Assembly: GCF_002217755.1 (NCBI RefSeq)
Contig: NZ_BCFL01000026.1
Location: 124,001 to 188,000 of the forward strand
Length of the DNA stretch: 64,000 nt
Origin: Streptomyces hyaluromycini
Lineage (GTDB): Bacteria > Actinomycetota > Actinomycetes > Streptomycetales > Streptomycetaceae
Reading direction: 5' to 3'
In this document: piece after piece, positions 33,162 through 41,515 of the stretch
How the letters are laid out: each line of letters begins with the position of its first letter
Position numbering within the stretch: the stretch's first letter is position 1
Notes under the pieces: generated by a model
Databases searched by the model: none
Told to the model about the DNA's origin: nothing
Seen by the model: only the letters and a program-made list of their open reading frames with translations
Translations under genes and position numbers: made by a program

Positions 33162-34241
33162 TCAGCCGAGGGACCGGTAGAACGCCAGGTGGTGCCGCGC
33201 GGCGGAGTCCCAGGTGTGGCGAGCGGCCAGTGCCCGGCCTGCCGCCCGGTGCACGGGGGTGTCCTGCGTGAGCGCGGCGTCGAGTGCGGCGGCCAGGTCC
33301 CGCGGCGTGTCGGCGAACCGGGCGGCGCCGTCGAACACCTCGCGCAGCACGGGGAGTTCGCGTACGACCAGAGGCACGCCGGCCGCGAGGGCCTCCATGG
33401 CGGCGAGGCCGAAGCCCTCTTTGACGGAGGGGAAGGCGAAGGCCCCGGCCGCGGCCACCAGGGACGGCAGTTCGGCGTCCCGCACCTGTCCCAACACCAC
33501 GGGCCGCACGTCGAGTTCGGCTGCCCGTGCCTCCCAGCGGGCCCGGTAGTCGCGGTAGTCGAAGAGGGTCTCGCCGCCCGCGATCACCAGGCGTGCACCG
33601 GGGTGCTTGATGCGCAGCAATGCGTAGGCCTCCAGCAGGTCGAGGGAGCCCTTGCGGGGCTCGATGCCGCCGATCGTGAGGACGTACCGGCCAAGGAGGG
33701 AGCGCCAGTTCGCACGGGCCGCCGGATCCGTGGCGGCGAAGCGGTCGTACGCCACGCCGTTGGGGATGACCTCCGCCGTCAGGCCCCAGCCCGCGGCGAG
33801 TTCGTCCGCGACCGCCCGCGAGACGCAGATGCGGGCCCGCGGCTCGACGAGCGCCCGCTCGTGGCAGGCGGCCAGTTCGGGGGTGGTGAAGTGGTCGATG
33901 TGATGGACCGTGCGGACGCAGCGGCCGTCGACCGCGTTGGCGCTGATGCAGTCCTGTGCGTGGACGACGTCGTACGGCGACGGGTCGAAGGCGTCGCGGA
34001 GCGCGGCGATGGAACGCAGGATGCGGGCGCCGACGGCCTCCTCGGGCGGTCCGTCCGGGAACGGCACGATCCGCAGCCTTACGGCGGGCGCGACCGGGCG
34101 GAAGAAGCCCGCGTCGCCGCCGCGGCCCAGGGTCCACACGGTGACGTCCTCGCCCAGCGCGGCCAGGGCCTCGGCGAGGGCGAGGGTGTGGACGACGCCG
34201 CCGCGGGGCTTGGTGGAGTAACTGAGCAGCGCGATCTTCAC
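33162..34241 (-). CDS. MSMEG_0565-type glycosyltransferase (family 4) of the Nit1C cluster
   Basis: A 359-residue GT-B glycosyltransferase. N-terminal KIALLSYSTKPRGGVVHTLA is typical of the MSMEG_0565 type; PYDVVHAQDCISANAV, VIPNGVAYDRF and GGIEPRKGSLDLLEAY follow, and the C-terminal E-x7-E site reads SVKEGFGLAAMEALAAG. It transfers a sugar from a nucleotide donor to an unknown acceptor. GTG 34241 overlaps the upstream nitrilase-like stop (GTGA). It is the last gene of the Nit1C unit, and its function there is not known. Confidence 0.85.
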   Translation of the reverse strand: MKIALLSYSTKPRGGVVHTLALAEALAALGEDVTVWTLGRGGDAGFFRPVAPAVRLRIVPFPDGPPEEAVGARILRSIAALRDAFDPSPYDVVHAQDCISANAVDGRCVRTVHHIDHFTTPELAACHERALVEPRARICVSRAVADELAAGWGLTAEVIPNGVAYDRFAATDPAARANWRSLLGRYVLTIGGIEPRKGSLDLLEAYALLRIKHPGARLVIAGGETLFDYRDYRARWEARAAELDVRPVVLGQVRDAELPSLVAAAGAFAFPSVKEGFGLAAMEALAAGVPLVVRELPVLREVFDGAARFADTPRDLAAALDAALTQDTPVHRAAGRALAARHTWDSAARHHLAFYRSLG

Positions 34242-35074
34242 GACGGGGTCTCCCGGTAGGCAGCGGGCCGACGCTCGTCGAGGTGGCGCAGGACCCGGCG
34301 GGCACGGTCGGTCTCGGCGGCGACGTCGATCTCGGCGACGGCCAGGCCGGCCTTGGACCAGGTGCGGGCGAGGATGTCGCCGCCGGGTCCGACGACCTTG
34401 GCCTGGCCGAGGAAGCGCATGCCGCCCATGGCGCCGGTCTGGTTGGAGGAGGCGAGGACGATCTGGTTCTCGGCGGCGCGGGCCTGGTCGTACAGATCGA
34501 AGAGCCTGGCCTGGCGGTCCTGGGCCATGCGCGGGGCGCGGTTGGTGATGGAGGTGGGCCAGGCGGACAGGCACGCCAGGACCTCGGCGCCGTCCAGGGC
34601 CAGGGAACGGGCCGACTCGGGGAAGGTCTTGTCGTAGTCGATGAGCATGCCGACGCGGCCCACCGGGGTGTCGAAGGCGTCGAACCGGTCGCCGGGGGAG
34701 TAGGCGGCGACCTCTCCGGCGGGCAGGTGCACCTTGCGGTGGCGGCCCAGGACCCCGTCGCCGCTGACGCAGACGGCCGCGTTGTAGCGCTCGTCGCCGG
34801 CGTCCTCGCAGTAGCCCAGGCAGACCACCATCTCGGCGGCCAGGCGTGCGACCTGGAGGATCAGCGGGTCGTCGGGCTTCAGCGCGGGCGGCAGGGCCTC
34901 GGGGTCGGGGTGGCGCAGGTCGGCGAGGTAGCCGCCGAGGGCGGCGTCGGGCAGTACGAGCAGTCCGGCGCCGGAGGCGCGCGCGTCGTCGATCAGCTTG
35001 GCGATGCGGGCCAGGTCGAATTCCAGGTCGCGGCCGAAATGGGCGGCCGCGGCCGCGATCCGGATCGTGCTCAT
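34238..35074 (-). CDS. Nitrilase-superfamily paralogue lacking catalytic Glu and Cys
   Basis: A 278-residue carbon-nitrogen hydrolase fold protein, close in sequence to its neighbour. The family triad is Glu-Lys-Cys. Here the Glu position reads LPDAALGGY (Asp 43), Lys is kept in HRKVHLP (Lys 114), and the Cys position reads MLIDYDKTFPES (Asp 146). The fold and length are normal, so this is not a broken gene but probably a non-catalytic partner or an enzyme with different chemistry. Tandem to the intact nitrilase, coupled on both sides by four-base overlaps. Confidence 0.85.
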   Translation of the reverse strand: MSTIRIAAAAAHFGRDLEFDLARIAKLIDDARASGAGLLVLPDAALGGYLADLRHPDPEALPPALKPDDPLILQVARLAAEMVVCLGYCEDAGDERYNAAVCVSGDGVLGRHRKVHLPAGEVAAYSPGDRFDAFDTPVGRVGMLIDYDKTFPESARSLALDGAEVLACLSAWPTSITNRAPRMAQDRQARLFDLYDQARAAENQIVLASSNQTGAMGGMRFLGQAKVVGPGGDILARTWSKAGLAVAEIDVAAETDRARRVLRHLDERRPAAYRETPS

Positions 35075-35922
35075 GCGGTGACTGCTCCCGGTGACAGGTC
35101 GTAGGTCTCGGGCCGCCGGTCGCGCAGGTGCCCCATCGACCGCCGCGCGGTGAGAAGGGCCTGTACGACGTCGAGTTCGGCGACGGCGATGCCGGCCGTG
35201 ACGCCCGTGTCGGCGAGGATCTCGCCGCCGGGGTCGACGACCTTGGCGCTGCCGACGAAGCGTAGCGACCCGAAGGTGCCCGCCTGGTTGGCCGACAACC
35301 ACACGATCTGGTTCTCCAGGGCGCGCGCCCGGTCGAACAGGTCGAAGCGCCGCTTCCAGCGGTCCTCCTCGAGGTCGGCCGACGCGTTGGTGCGGGCCCC
35401 CGGCCAGGCCGAGACGCACAAGCCGATCTCGGCACCGTCCAGGGCCAGGGCCCGGGCGGACTCCGGGAAGGCCTTGTCGTAGCAGATCATCATGCCGATC
35501 CGGCCGACCGGGGTGTCGAAGGCGTGGAAGCGGTCGCCGGAGGCGTAGCTGGCGTCCTCGCCCAGCGGCTGGTGGACCTTGCGGTGGTTGCCGAGGACGC
35601 CGTCGCCGGTGACGCAGACGACGCTGTTGTACCGGGTGCCCCCGGCGGCCTCGCAGTAGCCGGCGACGACCGTCATCTCCCCGGCCAGCGCGGCCAGTCG
35701 GCGGATCTCCGGGCCGTCCAGGGCGAGCGCGGGCGGCCCCTCGTCGAGCTCCGCGGCGTCGTCGAGGCTCAGCAGGTACCCGCCCAGGCACGCCTCGGGC
35801 AGCGCGAGCAGCCGTACCCCCTGTTCCCGGGCCTCCTCGATGAGACGTGCGGCGATCCGGAAGTCCTCCTCCAGGTCGCGGCCGAATTCGGCGGCCACGG
35901 CGGCCATACGCAGGGCGCTCAT
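35071..35922 (-). CDS. Nit1-type nitrilase / carbon-nitrogen hydrolase
   Basis: A 283-residue nitrilase with a complete triad: Glu 43 in LPEACLGGY, Lys 116 in HRKVHQP and Cys 148 in MMICYDKAFPES. Nit1-type enzymes hydrolyse nitriles to acids and ammonia. The homologue NitC of the Nit1C cluster is linked to bacterial growth on cyanide. The neighbours (radical SAM, GNAT, AIR synthase, Sll0783-like protein, flavoprotein) are the standard Nit1C set. ATG 35922 overlaps the stop of the GNAT-AIR gene. Confidence 0.88.
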   Translation of the reverse strand: MSALRMAAVAAEFGRDLEEDFRIAARLIEEAREQGVRLLALPEACLGGYLLSLDDAAELDEGPPALALDGPEIRRLAALAGEMTVVAGYCEAAGGTRYNSVVCVTGDGVLGNHRKVHQPLGEDASYASGDRFHAFDTPVGRIGMMICYDKAFPESARALALDGAEIGLCVSAWPGARTNASADLEEDRWKRRFDLFDRARALENQIVWLSANQAGTFGSLRFVGSAKVVDPGGEILADTGVTAGIAVAELDVVQALLTARRSMGHLRDRRPETYDLSPGAVTA

Positions 35923-37427
35923 GCGGCTCCCATCCCGGTCACCGTGGACGTGACCGCTTCGGTGATCTCTCCGTCGGGCCAGCGCAGCCCGACGCCTTCT
36001 CCTGTGGTCAGTTCGCCGCACACGGCACCGATGGCGGGACCCGCCGGGAGCGGCGGGGCGTCGGGGCGGTCGGCGGTGAGCATCGCAAAGCCCGGGAAGC
36101 AGGTCAGCCAGTCCCCCGCGGTCGCGGTGCGCGGCCGGGGCACGGCTGCCACGTCCAGGACCGCGCGGCAGCCACCGGCCTCCGCGAGCATGCCGAGGGT
36201 GCCGGCGATCCCCGCCATCGACACGTCCTTGGCGGCGGCCGGCCGGGCGGCGGCCACCGCACCCGTCATGGCGCGCAGTTCGTCCGTACGACGGTGGGTC
36301 GTCGAGTCCCACTGGCGGCCCCGGTAGCCCGGCCGCCAGCCGCCGCCCAGGTCGGCCGTGAGCCGGACGGCGTGCCCGGGCCGGCCACCACCGCCCGGCA
36401 CCGGGTGCCGGGTGCGGCCCAGCGCGGTGACCGACAGGGCGGCGGGGACACCGAGCTGGGTGTGCCCACCCAGCACCGGAACGCCGTACGCCTCGGCCGC
36501 GCGCGCCAGTCCGGCGAGCACCCGGGCGGCGTGCGAGGCGTCCCGCGCGCCCAGCGCGTCGAGCAGTCCGACCGGCGAAGCGCCCATGGCCGCCAGGTCG
36601 TTGACGTTGACCAGCACCGAGCACCAGCCCGCCCAGTCGGGATCCCGCTCGACCATGGAGGGCACGATCGCGTCGCAGGCCGCTATCACGTCGGTGCCGG
36701 GGACCGGGGCGCCGTCGTCGCCGACGAAGCCGTCGCCGCCGAGGACGGCGCGGGCGCCGGTGCCCGGGGCTCGGCCGTCCGGGCGTGCGGCGGAGGCGCG
36801 CACCGCCGGCTCGCGCAAGGGCGCGAGGAGCGGCCCCAGCGCGGACTTCGTCCCTGCCGCGAGTGCCGCGACGCGGCCGATGGGCCGGCGCATCAGGACA
36901 TGTGGCGTGTCCGCGACTGTGACGGCGCGGACCCGTTGCCAGCCGAGCCGCCGGAACAGCGGCTCGTTGCGGGTCTGCACCGTCGCGTCGAACCGCAGCG
37001 CGCCCTCGCCCTCGGCCCGTGCGCAGGCCGCTCGCACCAGCGCCCCGCCGATGCCCTGCGGCCCCCGGGCCCCGGGCGCCACGACCAGCCGCCCGCCCGT
37101 CCACCACCCGATGTCCGGGCCGTCCGCGACCGGACCGAGCCGCACTCCGCCGACGACCGTACCGTCCGGGTCCCTGGCGACCAGCACCACGGTGCGGGGG
37201 TCGGCATCGCGGTCGTCGACGTCATGACCGGCGAAGAGCCGTTGCTCGTACACGAAGACCTCCCGGCGCAGCCGTCGGTAGGCCGTCATGTCGGCCCGGG
37301 AGCGGGCCTCTTCGATCCGGAAGGCGGGCGCACGGCGCTCCAGCGTGCTGCGGTCGCCGAGCAGGGCCAGGATGTCGGGTACCGCCTCCTCCGCCACCGA
37401 GCCGGGCTTGGAGCCGTCGAGATACAT
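35919..37427 (-). CDS. MSMEG_0567/Sll0787 fusion: GNAT acetyltransferase plus AIR synthase-like domain
   Basis: A 502-residue fusion. Residues about 35-180 are a GNAT domain: VFVYEQRLFAGHDVDDRD, VARDPDGTVVGGVRLG and GPQGIGGALVRAACARA, the acetyl-CoA loop. Residues about 200-490 resemble AIR synthase/PurM proteins: LVNVNDLAAMGASPVGLLD and VLGGHTQLGVPAALSVTALG. In many Nit1C clusters these are two genes (NitE and NitF); the fused form is seen in actinobacteria. The PurM-like half may bind ATP and a formyl- or amidine-like substrate. ATG 37427 is one base after the radical SAM stop. Confidence 0.87.
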   Translation of the reverse strand: MYLDGSKPGSVAEEAVPDILALLGDRSTLERRAPAFRIEEARSRADMTAYRRLRREVFVYEQRLFAGHDVDDRDADPRTVVLVARDPDGTVVGGVRLGPVADGPDIGWWTGGRLVVAPGARGPQGIGGALVRAACARAEGEGALRFDATVQTRNEPLFRRLGWQRVRAVTVADTPHVLMRRPIGRVAALAAGTKSALGPLLAPLREPAVRASAARPDGRAPGTGARAVLGGDGFVGDDGAPVPGTDVIAACDAIVPSMVERDPDWAGWCSVLVNVNDLAAMGASPVGLLDALGARDASHAARVLAGLARAAEAYGVPVLGGHTQLGVPAALSVTALGRTRHPVPGGGGRPGHAVRLTADLGGGWRPGYRGRQWDSTTHRRTDELRAMTGAVAAARPAAAKDVSMAGIAGTLGMLAEAGGCRAVLDVAAVPRPRTATAGDWLTCFPGFAMLTADRPDAPPLPAGPAIGAVCGELTTGEGVGLRWPDGEITEAVTSTVTGMGAA

Positions 37428-37428
37428 C

Positions 37429-38544
37429 TCAGCCGCCCGCCGTCCGCAGCACACTGCACGCCCCGCAGGCCGCGCAGCCGGCCCTCTGGTCGGCGCCGCG
37501 CATCCCGGCGGCGCGCAGCTTCGCGGCGACACCCTCGGTGACGTACCGCAGTACCTCCGCACTCGGGGCGCCGGCCCCGTCGCGGGCGGCGAGGGTGCCG
37601 GACATCGGCCGGAAGGGGACCACGAAGGGATACACCCCGCGGTCGATCAACCCGCCCGCACCGGCGACGAGCTCGTCCGGATCCTCGCCGAGCCCGACGA
37701 GGAGGTAGGTGGAGACCCGGTTGGGTCCGAAGACCCGTACCGCCTCGTCCCAGGCGGCCTCGTACTCGGCCAGCGGGACGGTGGACTTGCCCGGCATCCA
37801 GCGCCGGCGCACCTCGTCGTCGAGGGACTCGACGTGGATGCCGACGGCGGTGGCTCCCGCGTCGTACAGGGCACGGATCCAGGCGAGGTCGCCGGGGGGC
37901 TCGCACTGGACCTGGACGGGGAGGCCGGGCACCGCCTCCAGCACCGCGCGCACGGACCTGACGAGGGCGCGGGCGCCCCGGTCGGGGCCGGTGGTGGTAC
38001 CGGTGGTCATCACCATCTGCCGGACGCCGTCCAGCCGTACGGCGGCCTCGGCGACCTCGGCGAGCTGTGCCGGGGTCTTGGCCGCGACCGTGGCGCCGGA
38101 GCGCAGGGACTCCTCGATGGTGCAGAAGCGGCAGCGGTCGGCCTCGGCGTAGCGGACACATGTCTGGACGACGGTGGTGGCCAGGACGTCGGCACCGTGC
38201 AGGCGGGCGATGTGTTCGTAGGGGACACCGTCGGCGGTGGTGAGGTCGTAGAACCTGGGCCGCCGCACGGCGGTGAGGGTGAGGCCGGTGTCGGTGAGGT
38301 GTCCGCTCTCGTCGCCGAGCCAGACCCTGCCGTCGCGGACCGAGTAGGGGCTGTCGGGGTTGCGGGGGAGCGCGGCACCGGCTCCGTCGACGAGACCGTG
38401 CCCTATCAGGAAATGGCCGTCGTCGCTGGGCCCCGCACCGTCCGGGCGCCGTACGGGGGCGTCCATCGCCACGCCGTGCAGGGCGAGTTCGGCGCGGGTC
38501 GTGATCCGCACATCCACCGCCGTGGGGCCGGTGTCCACGCTCAT
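37429..38544 (-). CDS. MSMEG_0568-family radical SAM protein
   Basis: A 371-residue protein of the Nit1C radical SAM family (NitD type). The candidate iron-sulfur motif is TCVRYAEADRCRFC, Cys 129, 138 and 141: C-x8-C-x2-C instead of C-x3-C-x2-C. QMVMTTGTTTGPDRG and IHVESLDDEVRRRWMPGK are family blocks for SAM binding and the barrel. Three further Cys occur in CAACGAC at the C-terminus. The reaction is unknown. The start ATG 38544 has AAGGGGA upstream. It lies between the Sll0783-like and GNAT-AIR genes as in other Nit1C clusters. Confidence 0.87.
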   Translation of the reverse strand: MSVDTGPTAVDVRITTRAELALHGVAMDAPVRRPDGAGPSDDGHFLIGHGLVDGAGAALPRNPDSPYSVRDGRVWLGDESGHLTDTGLTLTAVRRPRFYDLTTADGVPYEHIARLHGADVLATTVVQTCVRYAEADRCRFCTIEESLRSGATVAAKTPAQLAEVAEAAVRLDGVRQMVMTTGTTTGPDRGARALVRSVRAVLEAVPGLPVQVQCEPPGDLAWIRALYDAGATAVGIHVESLDDEVRRRWMPGKSTVPLAEYEAAWDEAVRVFGPNRVSTYLLVGLGEDPDELVAGAGGLIDRGVYPFVVPFRPMSGTLAARDGAGAPSAEVLRYVTEGVAAKLRAAGMRGADQRAGCAACGACSVLRTAGG

Positions 38545-38554
38545 GCCGGTCCCC

Positions 38555-39076
38555 TTACAGCTGGTAGGTGGAGTTGATGATGGCGCCCTTGCGCGCGTAG
38601 TGGATCAGCGCGTCCTGGACGTCCAGGGGATGGGTCGGGATGACGCCCTCGATGAGGTCCTCCTCGCGGGCGCCGTGCAGGGAGAGGCCGAAGCGGCAGC
38701 AGTAGACCTTGCCGCCCTCGGCGATGAATGTCTTGAGCTGGTTGTTGATGTTGTGCTCGCCGGGGAACGCGGAGTTCCCGGTGGTCGGGAAGCCGCGGGT
38801 GGCCAGGCAGTTGAGGGAGCCGGGGCCGTAGAAGTAGATGGCGGTCTCGAAGCCCTTGCGCAGGGCGCGGGTCGCCTGCAGCACGGCCACGAAGGACACG
38901 GACGACTCGTGCGCGATGCCGTGCACGAGGGTGAAGTAGGTCTCGCCGTTCTCGGCCTGGTAGTCCGGGAAGACCTTGGTGGAGCCGTAGATGCTGGAGC
39001 CCTCGGGGAGGGACGGGTGCGGGATCTCGTCGAGGGACTTCTGCTCGACCTCGGTGAGTTCCACGGTTTCGGACAT
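38555..39076 (-). CDS. MSMEG_0572/Sll0783-family nitrogen starvation response protein
   Basis: A 173-residue protein with the family's conserved LVHGIAHESSVSFVAVLQAT, YFYGPGSLNCLATRGFPTTG and GGKVYCCRFGLSLHGAREED blocks. It has a DsrE-like look with several conserved Cys (in LNCLA and YCCRF). The cyanobacterial homologue is induced on nitrogen starvation; biochemical role unknown. It is the NitB-like member of the cluster. AAGGAG precedes ATG 39076. Confidence 0.88.
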   Translation of the reverse strand: MSETVELTEVEQKSLDEIPHPSLPEGSSIYGSTKVFPDYQAENGETYFTLVHGIAHESSVSFVAVLQATRALRKGFETAIYFYGPGSLNCLATRGFPTTGNSAFPGEHNINNQLKTFIAEGGKVYCCRFGLSLHGAREEDLIEGVIPTHPLDVQDALIHYARKGAIINSTYQL

Positions 39077-39118
39077 GGCTGTCTCCTTGTGCGAGGCGTT
39101 GACGGGGAAGAGGGGGAG

Positions 39119-39934
39119 TCAGTCGTAGAGCGCGGCGAAGGTATCCCGGAAGACCAGGTCGCCCAGGTCGCCTCCGCCGACGGCGGTGGTCATCCGTGCG
39201 TACTCGCCGGTGAAGTCGCCCCAGGGCTGATCGCTGGCGAAGAGCACCCGGTCGTGGCCGAGGCCGCGGTGCTCGATCTCCCGGGCCAGCCAGTACGGCA
39301 GGAAGCCGATGGCCCAGGAGAGATCGGTGTAGACGCGCTTGCCGGCCGCGATCCAGTCGAAGAACCGGGAGCCGGCCAGCTTGATGTGACCGCTCATCCC
39401 GCCGCCGAAGTGCACCAGATGGAGCGGCACTTGGGCGGCGTACCAGTCGACGAGGTGGCCGACCTCGTCGATGTCGGAGGCGGCACCGGGCGAGGTGTGC
39501 ACATGCACCACCAGGCCGTGCCGGGCCGCCGTGGCGAAGATCCGGTCGAGCAGCGGGCGGCAGGCGGGGTCGGTGGCGCGGCCGCCGAGCAGGAAGCTCA
39601 GTTTGAGTGCCCGCACGCCTCGTTCACCGGCCAACGCCAGTGCCTGCTCGGTGCGTTGTGCGTCCTCAGGCCGGGGCGAGACCCAGAGCCCCGCGCGGAT
39701 CCGGTCGTCGGCCTGTGCGGCTTCGATCGCCAGCTCGTTGAAGGAGAAGGCCACCGCGGGATCCGGGACCCCGTAGTTCGGGATGACCAGGGCGCGTTCG
39801 GTGCCCTCGGCGTCCAGGTCGGCGAGCAGCTGCTTGACCGTGGCGCGGGCGGTGGTGTCGGGACGGACGGGCGGGCCGCCGTAGAAGGGGTGCGCCGGGA
39901 GGACGCCGATGTGCCGGTGCGCGTCGTGGACCAT
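39119..39934 (-). CDS. Amidohydrolase-2-like hydrolase within the Nit1C cluster
   Basis: A 271-residue TIM-barrel metal hydrolase: DAHRHIG (His-x-x-H like first motif), VVHVHTSPG and LHLVHFGGG in the middle, and FASDQPWGDF with the late Asp. It likely hydrolyses or decarboxylates a small carbonyl compound. It is not one of the core Nit1C genes, so its presence may indicate an extra step in this lineage. ATG 39934 lies seven bases beyond the flavoprotein stop. Confidence 0.8.
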   Translation of the reverse strand: MVHDAHRHIGVLPAHPFYGGPPVRPDTTARATVKQLLADLDAEGTERALVIPNYGVPDPAVAFSFNELAIEAAQADDRIRAGLWVSPRPEDAQRTEQALALAGERGVRALKLSFLLGGRATDPACRPLLDRIFATAARHGLVVHVHTSPGAASDIDEVGHLVDWYAAQVPLHLVHFGGGMSGHIKLAGSRFFDWIAAGKRVYTDLSWAIGFLPYWLAREIEHRGLGHDRVLFASDQPWGDFTGEYARMTTAVGGGDLGDLVFRDTFAALYD

Positions 39935-39939
39935 GGGCG

Positions 39940-41292
39940 TCAGCCGATCGGGAGGGCGGCGGCGAGTTCGGCGGGCGCGCCGGTGAGCGTGCCGCACACG
40001 TCGGCCAGCCGGCGGGAGGCGTCGATGTGGCCCGCGAGGAACTCGGCGTCCCTGCCCACCGCCTCGAAACGGCCCGAGCCCCACGAGTACTGCCAGGGCA
40101 GCCCCAGGAAGTACAGGCCGGGGACGCTGCTGACGCCCCGCCAGTGCATGGGGTAGCCGCGGCCGTCGAAGGCGGGCACCTCGATCCAGCGGTGGTCGCG
40201 GCGGAAGCCGGTCGACCAGACGACGGACGTGATGCCAGCGGCCGTCAGGTCCAGGGCGGGCGGCGGCCCGGACGGCTCCCAGACCGGCACGTACCGGGGC
40301 TCCTCGGGGGCGGTGATGCCGCGCGCGGCTATGTGCGCGTCGACGGCGTCCTTGATGCCCTCGGCCACCGCGTCCGCATGGTCCAGGTTCGCCTTGAGGT
40401 CGTCGGCGAACTCCAGCCTGCCGCCGTCGATCCCGGTCAGCCGCCCGTACAGCCGCATGCCGTCGCGGGCGAACGCGCGCAGGTCGATGTCGCGGCCGCC
40501 GTCACGGCCGGTGACGTAGTGGTTGACGCGCATTCGGACGGCGCCGGCGTCGTCGAAGTCGTCGATCGTCCTGGCGTAGTGCCCCATGTCGTCGAGCCAG
40601 GCCACACAGTCCCGGCCCCGGTAGAAACGCGCCACGCGCGGGGCGCCGCCGACCGCGAGATGCACCTGGCGGCCGGCCAGGTGCAGGTCCTCGGCTATCT
40701 GGCAGCCGGACTGGCCGGACCCCACCACCAGCACCGCGCCCGGCGGAAGCCGGTCCGGGCTGCGGTAGCCGGAGGAGTGCACCTGCGTCACCGCCGCGGG
40801 CAGCCGCTCGGCCATCCGCGGGACCGCCGGCGTGTGGTAGGGGCCGGTGGCCACCACCACCTGGTCGGCGGTGAACTCGCCGTGATCGGTGGTCAGTTCG
40901 AAGACCCCGCGCGACGCACGGCGCAGCCCGGTCACCGTGACACCCTCCGCCAACGGGGGCCGGGAGAAGGCGACGTACTCCTCCAGGTACCGCACGATCT
41001 CGTCCCGGACCATGAACCCGTCCGGGTCGTCCCCCCGGTAGGGGTAACCCGGGAGCCTGCACTGCCAGTTCGGGGTGACGAGGCAGAACGAGTCCCAGCG
41101 GCGCGCACGCCATTCGTGGCCGACCCGGTGTGACTCGACCACGATGTGCTCGATGCCGCGCTCGCGCAGGCAGTGGCTGACGGAGAGCCCCGCCTGTCCG
41201 CCGCCGATCACGGCCACGGGGTAGTGCGCTCCGGCCAGCCGTGCGGCCGGGCTCATCGCGGGCCGGCGCTCATCGAAATACAGCTCAGGCAT
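39940..41292 (-). CDS. MSMEG_0569-family flavin-dependent oxidoreductase
   Basis: A 450-residue flavoprotein monooxygenase-like enzyme. It has an FAD-binding motif GGGQAGLSVSHCL (about 32-44), an NADPH-type motif GSGQSGCQIAEDL near 185, and the family block ARRWDSFCLVTPNWQCRLPG. A C-terminal GLPWQYSWGSGRFEAVG follows. It is the NitH-type flavoprotein and is first in the operon, starting at ATG 41292 with GGAGG six bases upstream. It may oxygenate the cluster's substrate; no reaction is established here. Confidence 0.87.
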   Translation of the reverse strand: MPELYFDERRPAMSPAARLAGAHYPVAVIGGGQAGLSVSHCLRERGIEHIVVESHRVGHEWRARRWDSFCLVTPNWQCRLPGYPYRGDDPDGFMVRDEIVRYLEEYVAFSRPPLAEGVTVTGLRRASRGVFELTTDHGEFTADQVVVATGPYHTPAVPRMAERLPAAVTQVHSSGYRSPDRLPPGAVLVVGSGQSGCQIAEDLHLAGRQVHLAVGGAPRVARFYRGRDCVAWLDDMGHYARTIDDFDDAGAVRMRVNHYVTGRDGGRDIDLRAFARDGMRLYGRLTGIDGGRLEFADDLKANLDHADAVAEGIKDAVDAHIAARGITAPEEPRYVPVWEPSGPPPALDLTAAGITSVVWSTGFRRDHRWIEVPAFDGRGYPMHWRGVSSVPGLYFLGLPWQYSWGSGRFEAVGRDAEFLAGHIDASRRLADVCGTLTGAPAELAAALPIG

Positions 41293-41515
41293 GAAGTCCT
41301 CCATGCGAGGGACCGAGGTGTGGCACCTCGCCGCTGCTTGTGGACTCCACTTCAGCCACGCGGCATTTCGGATCGAAGTCATCCGGAATAAACGGGAGTT
41401 ACGCAGATCTCACGGTGCGTGATTGCCCCATTGCGCCTGGTTGCCTGTGAGGCAAATCGAACCGGGAATGCCGGTGCGTGAGCAACCGTCGTGTGCGAAG
41501 ACGGTGCCGGGCCCG
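41293..41515. other. Upstream region of the Nit1C operon
   Basis: A 223-bp gap, noticeably less G+C rich than its surroundings near 41360-41420. It contains TTGCCTGTGAGGCAA (41441-41455), a 6-bp-arm palindrome that could be an operator or an end of the broken insertion element next to it. I could not identify a convincing GlnR site or -35/-10 pair. Confidence 0.35.
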
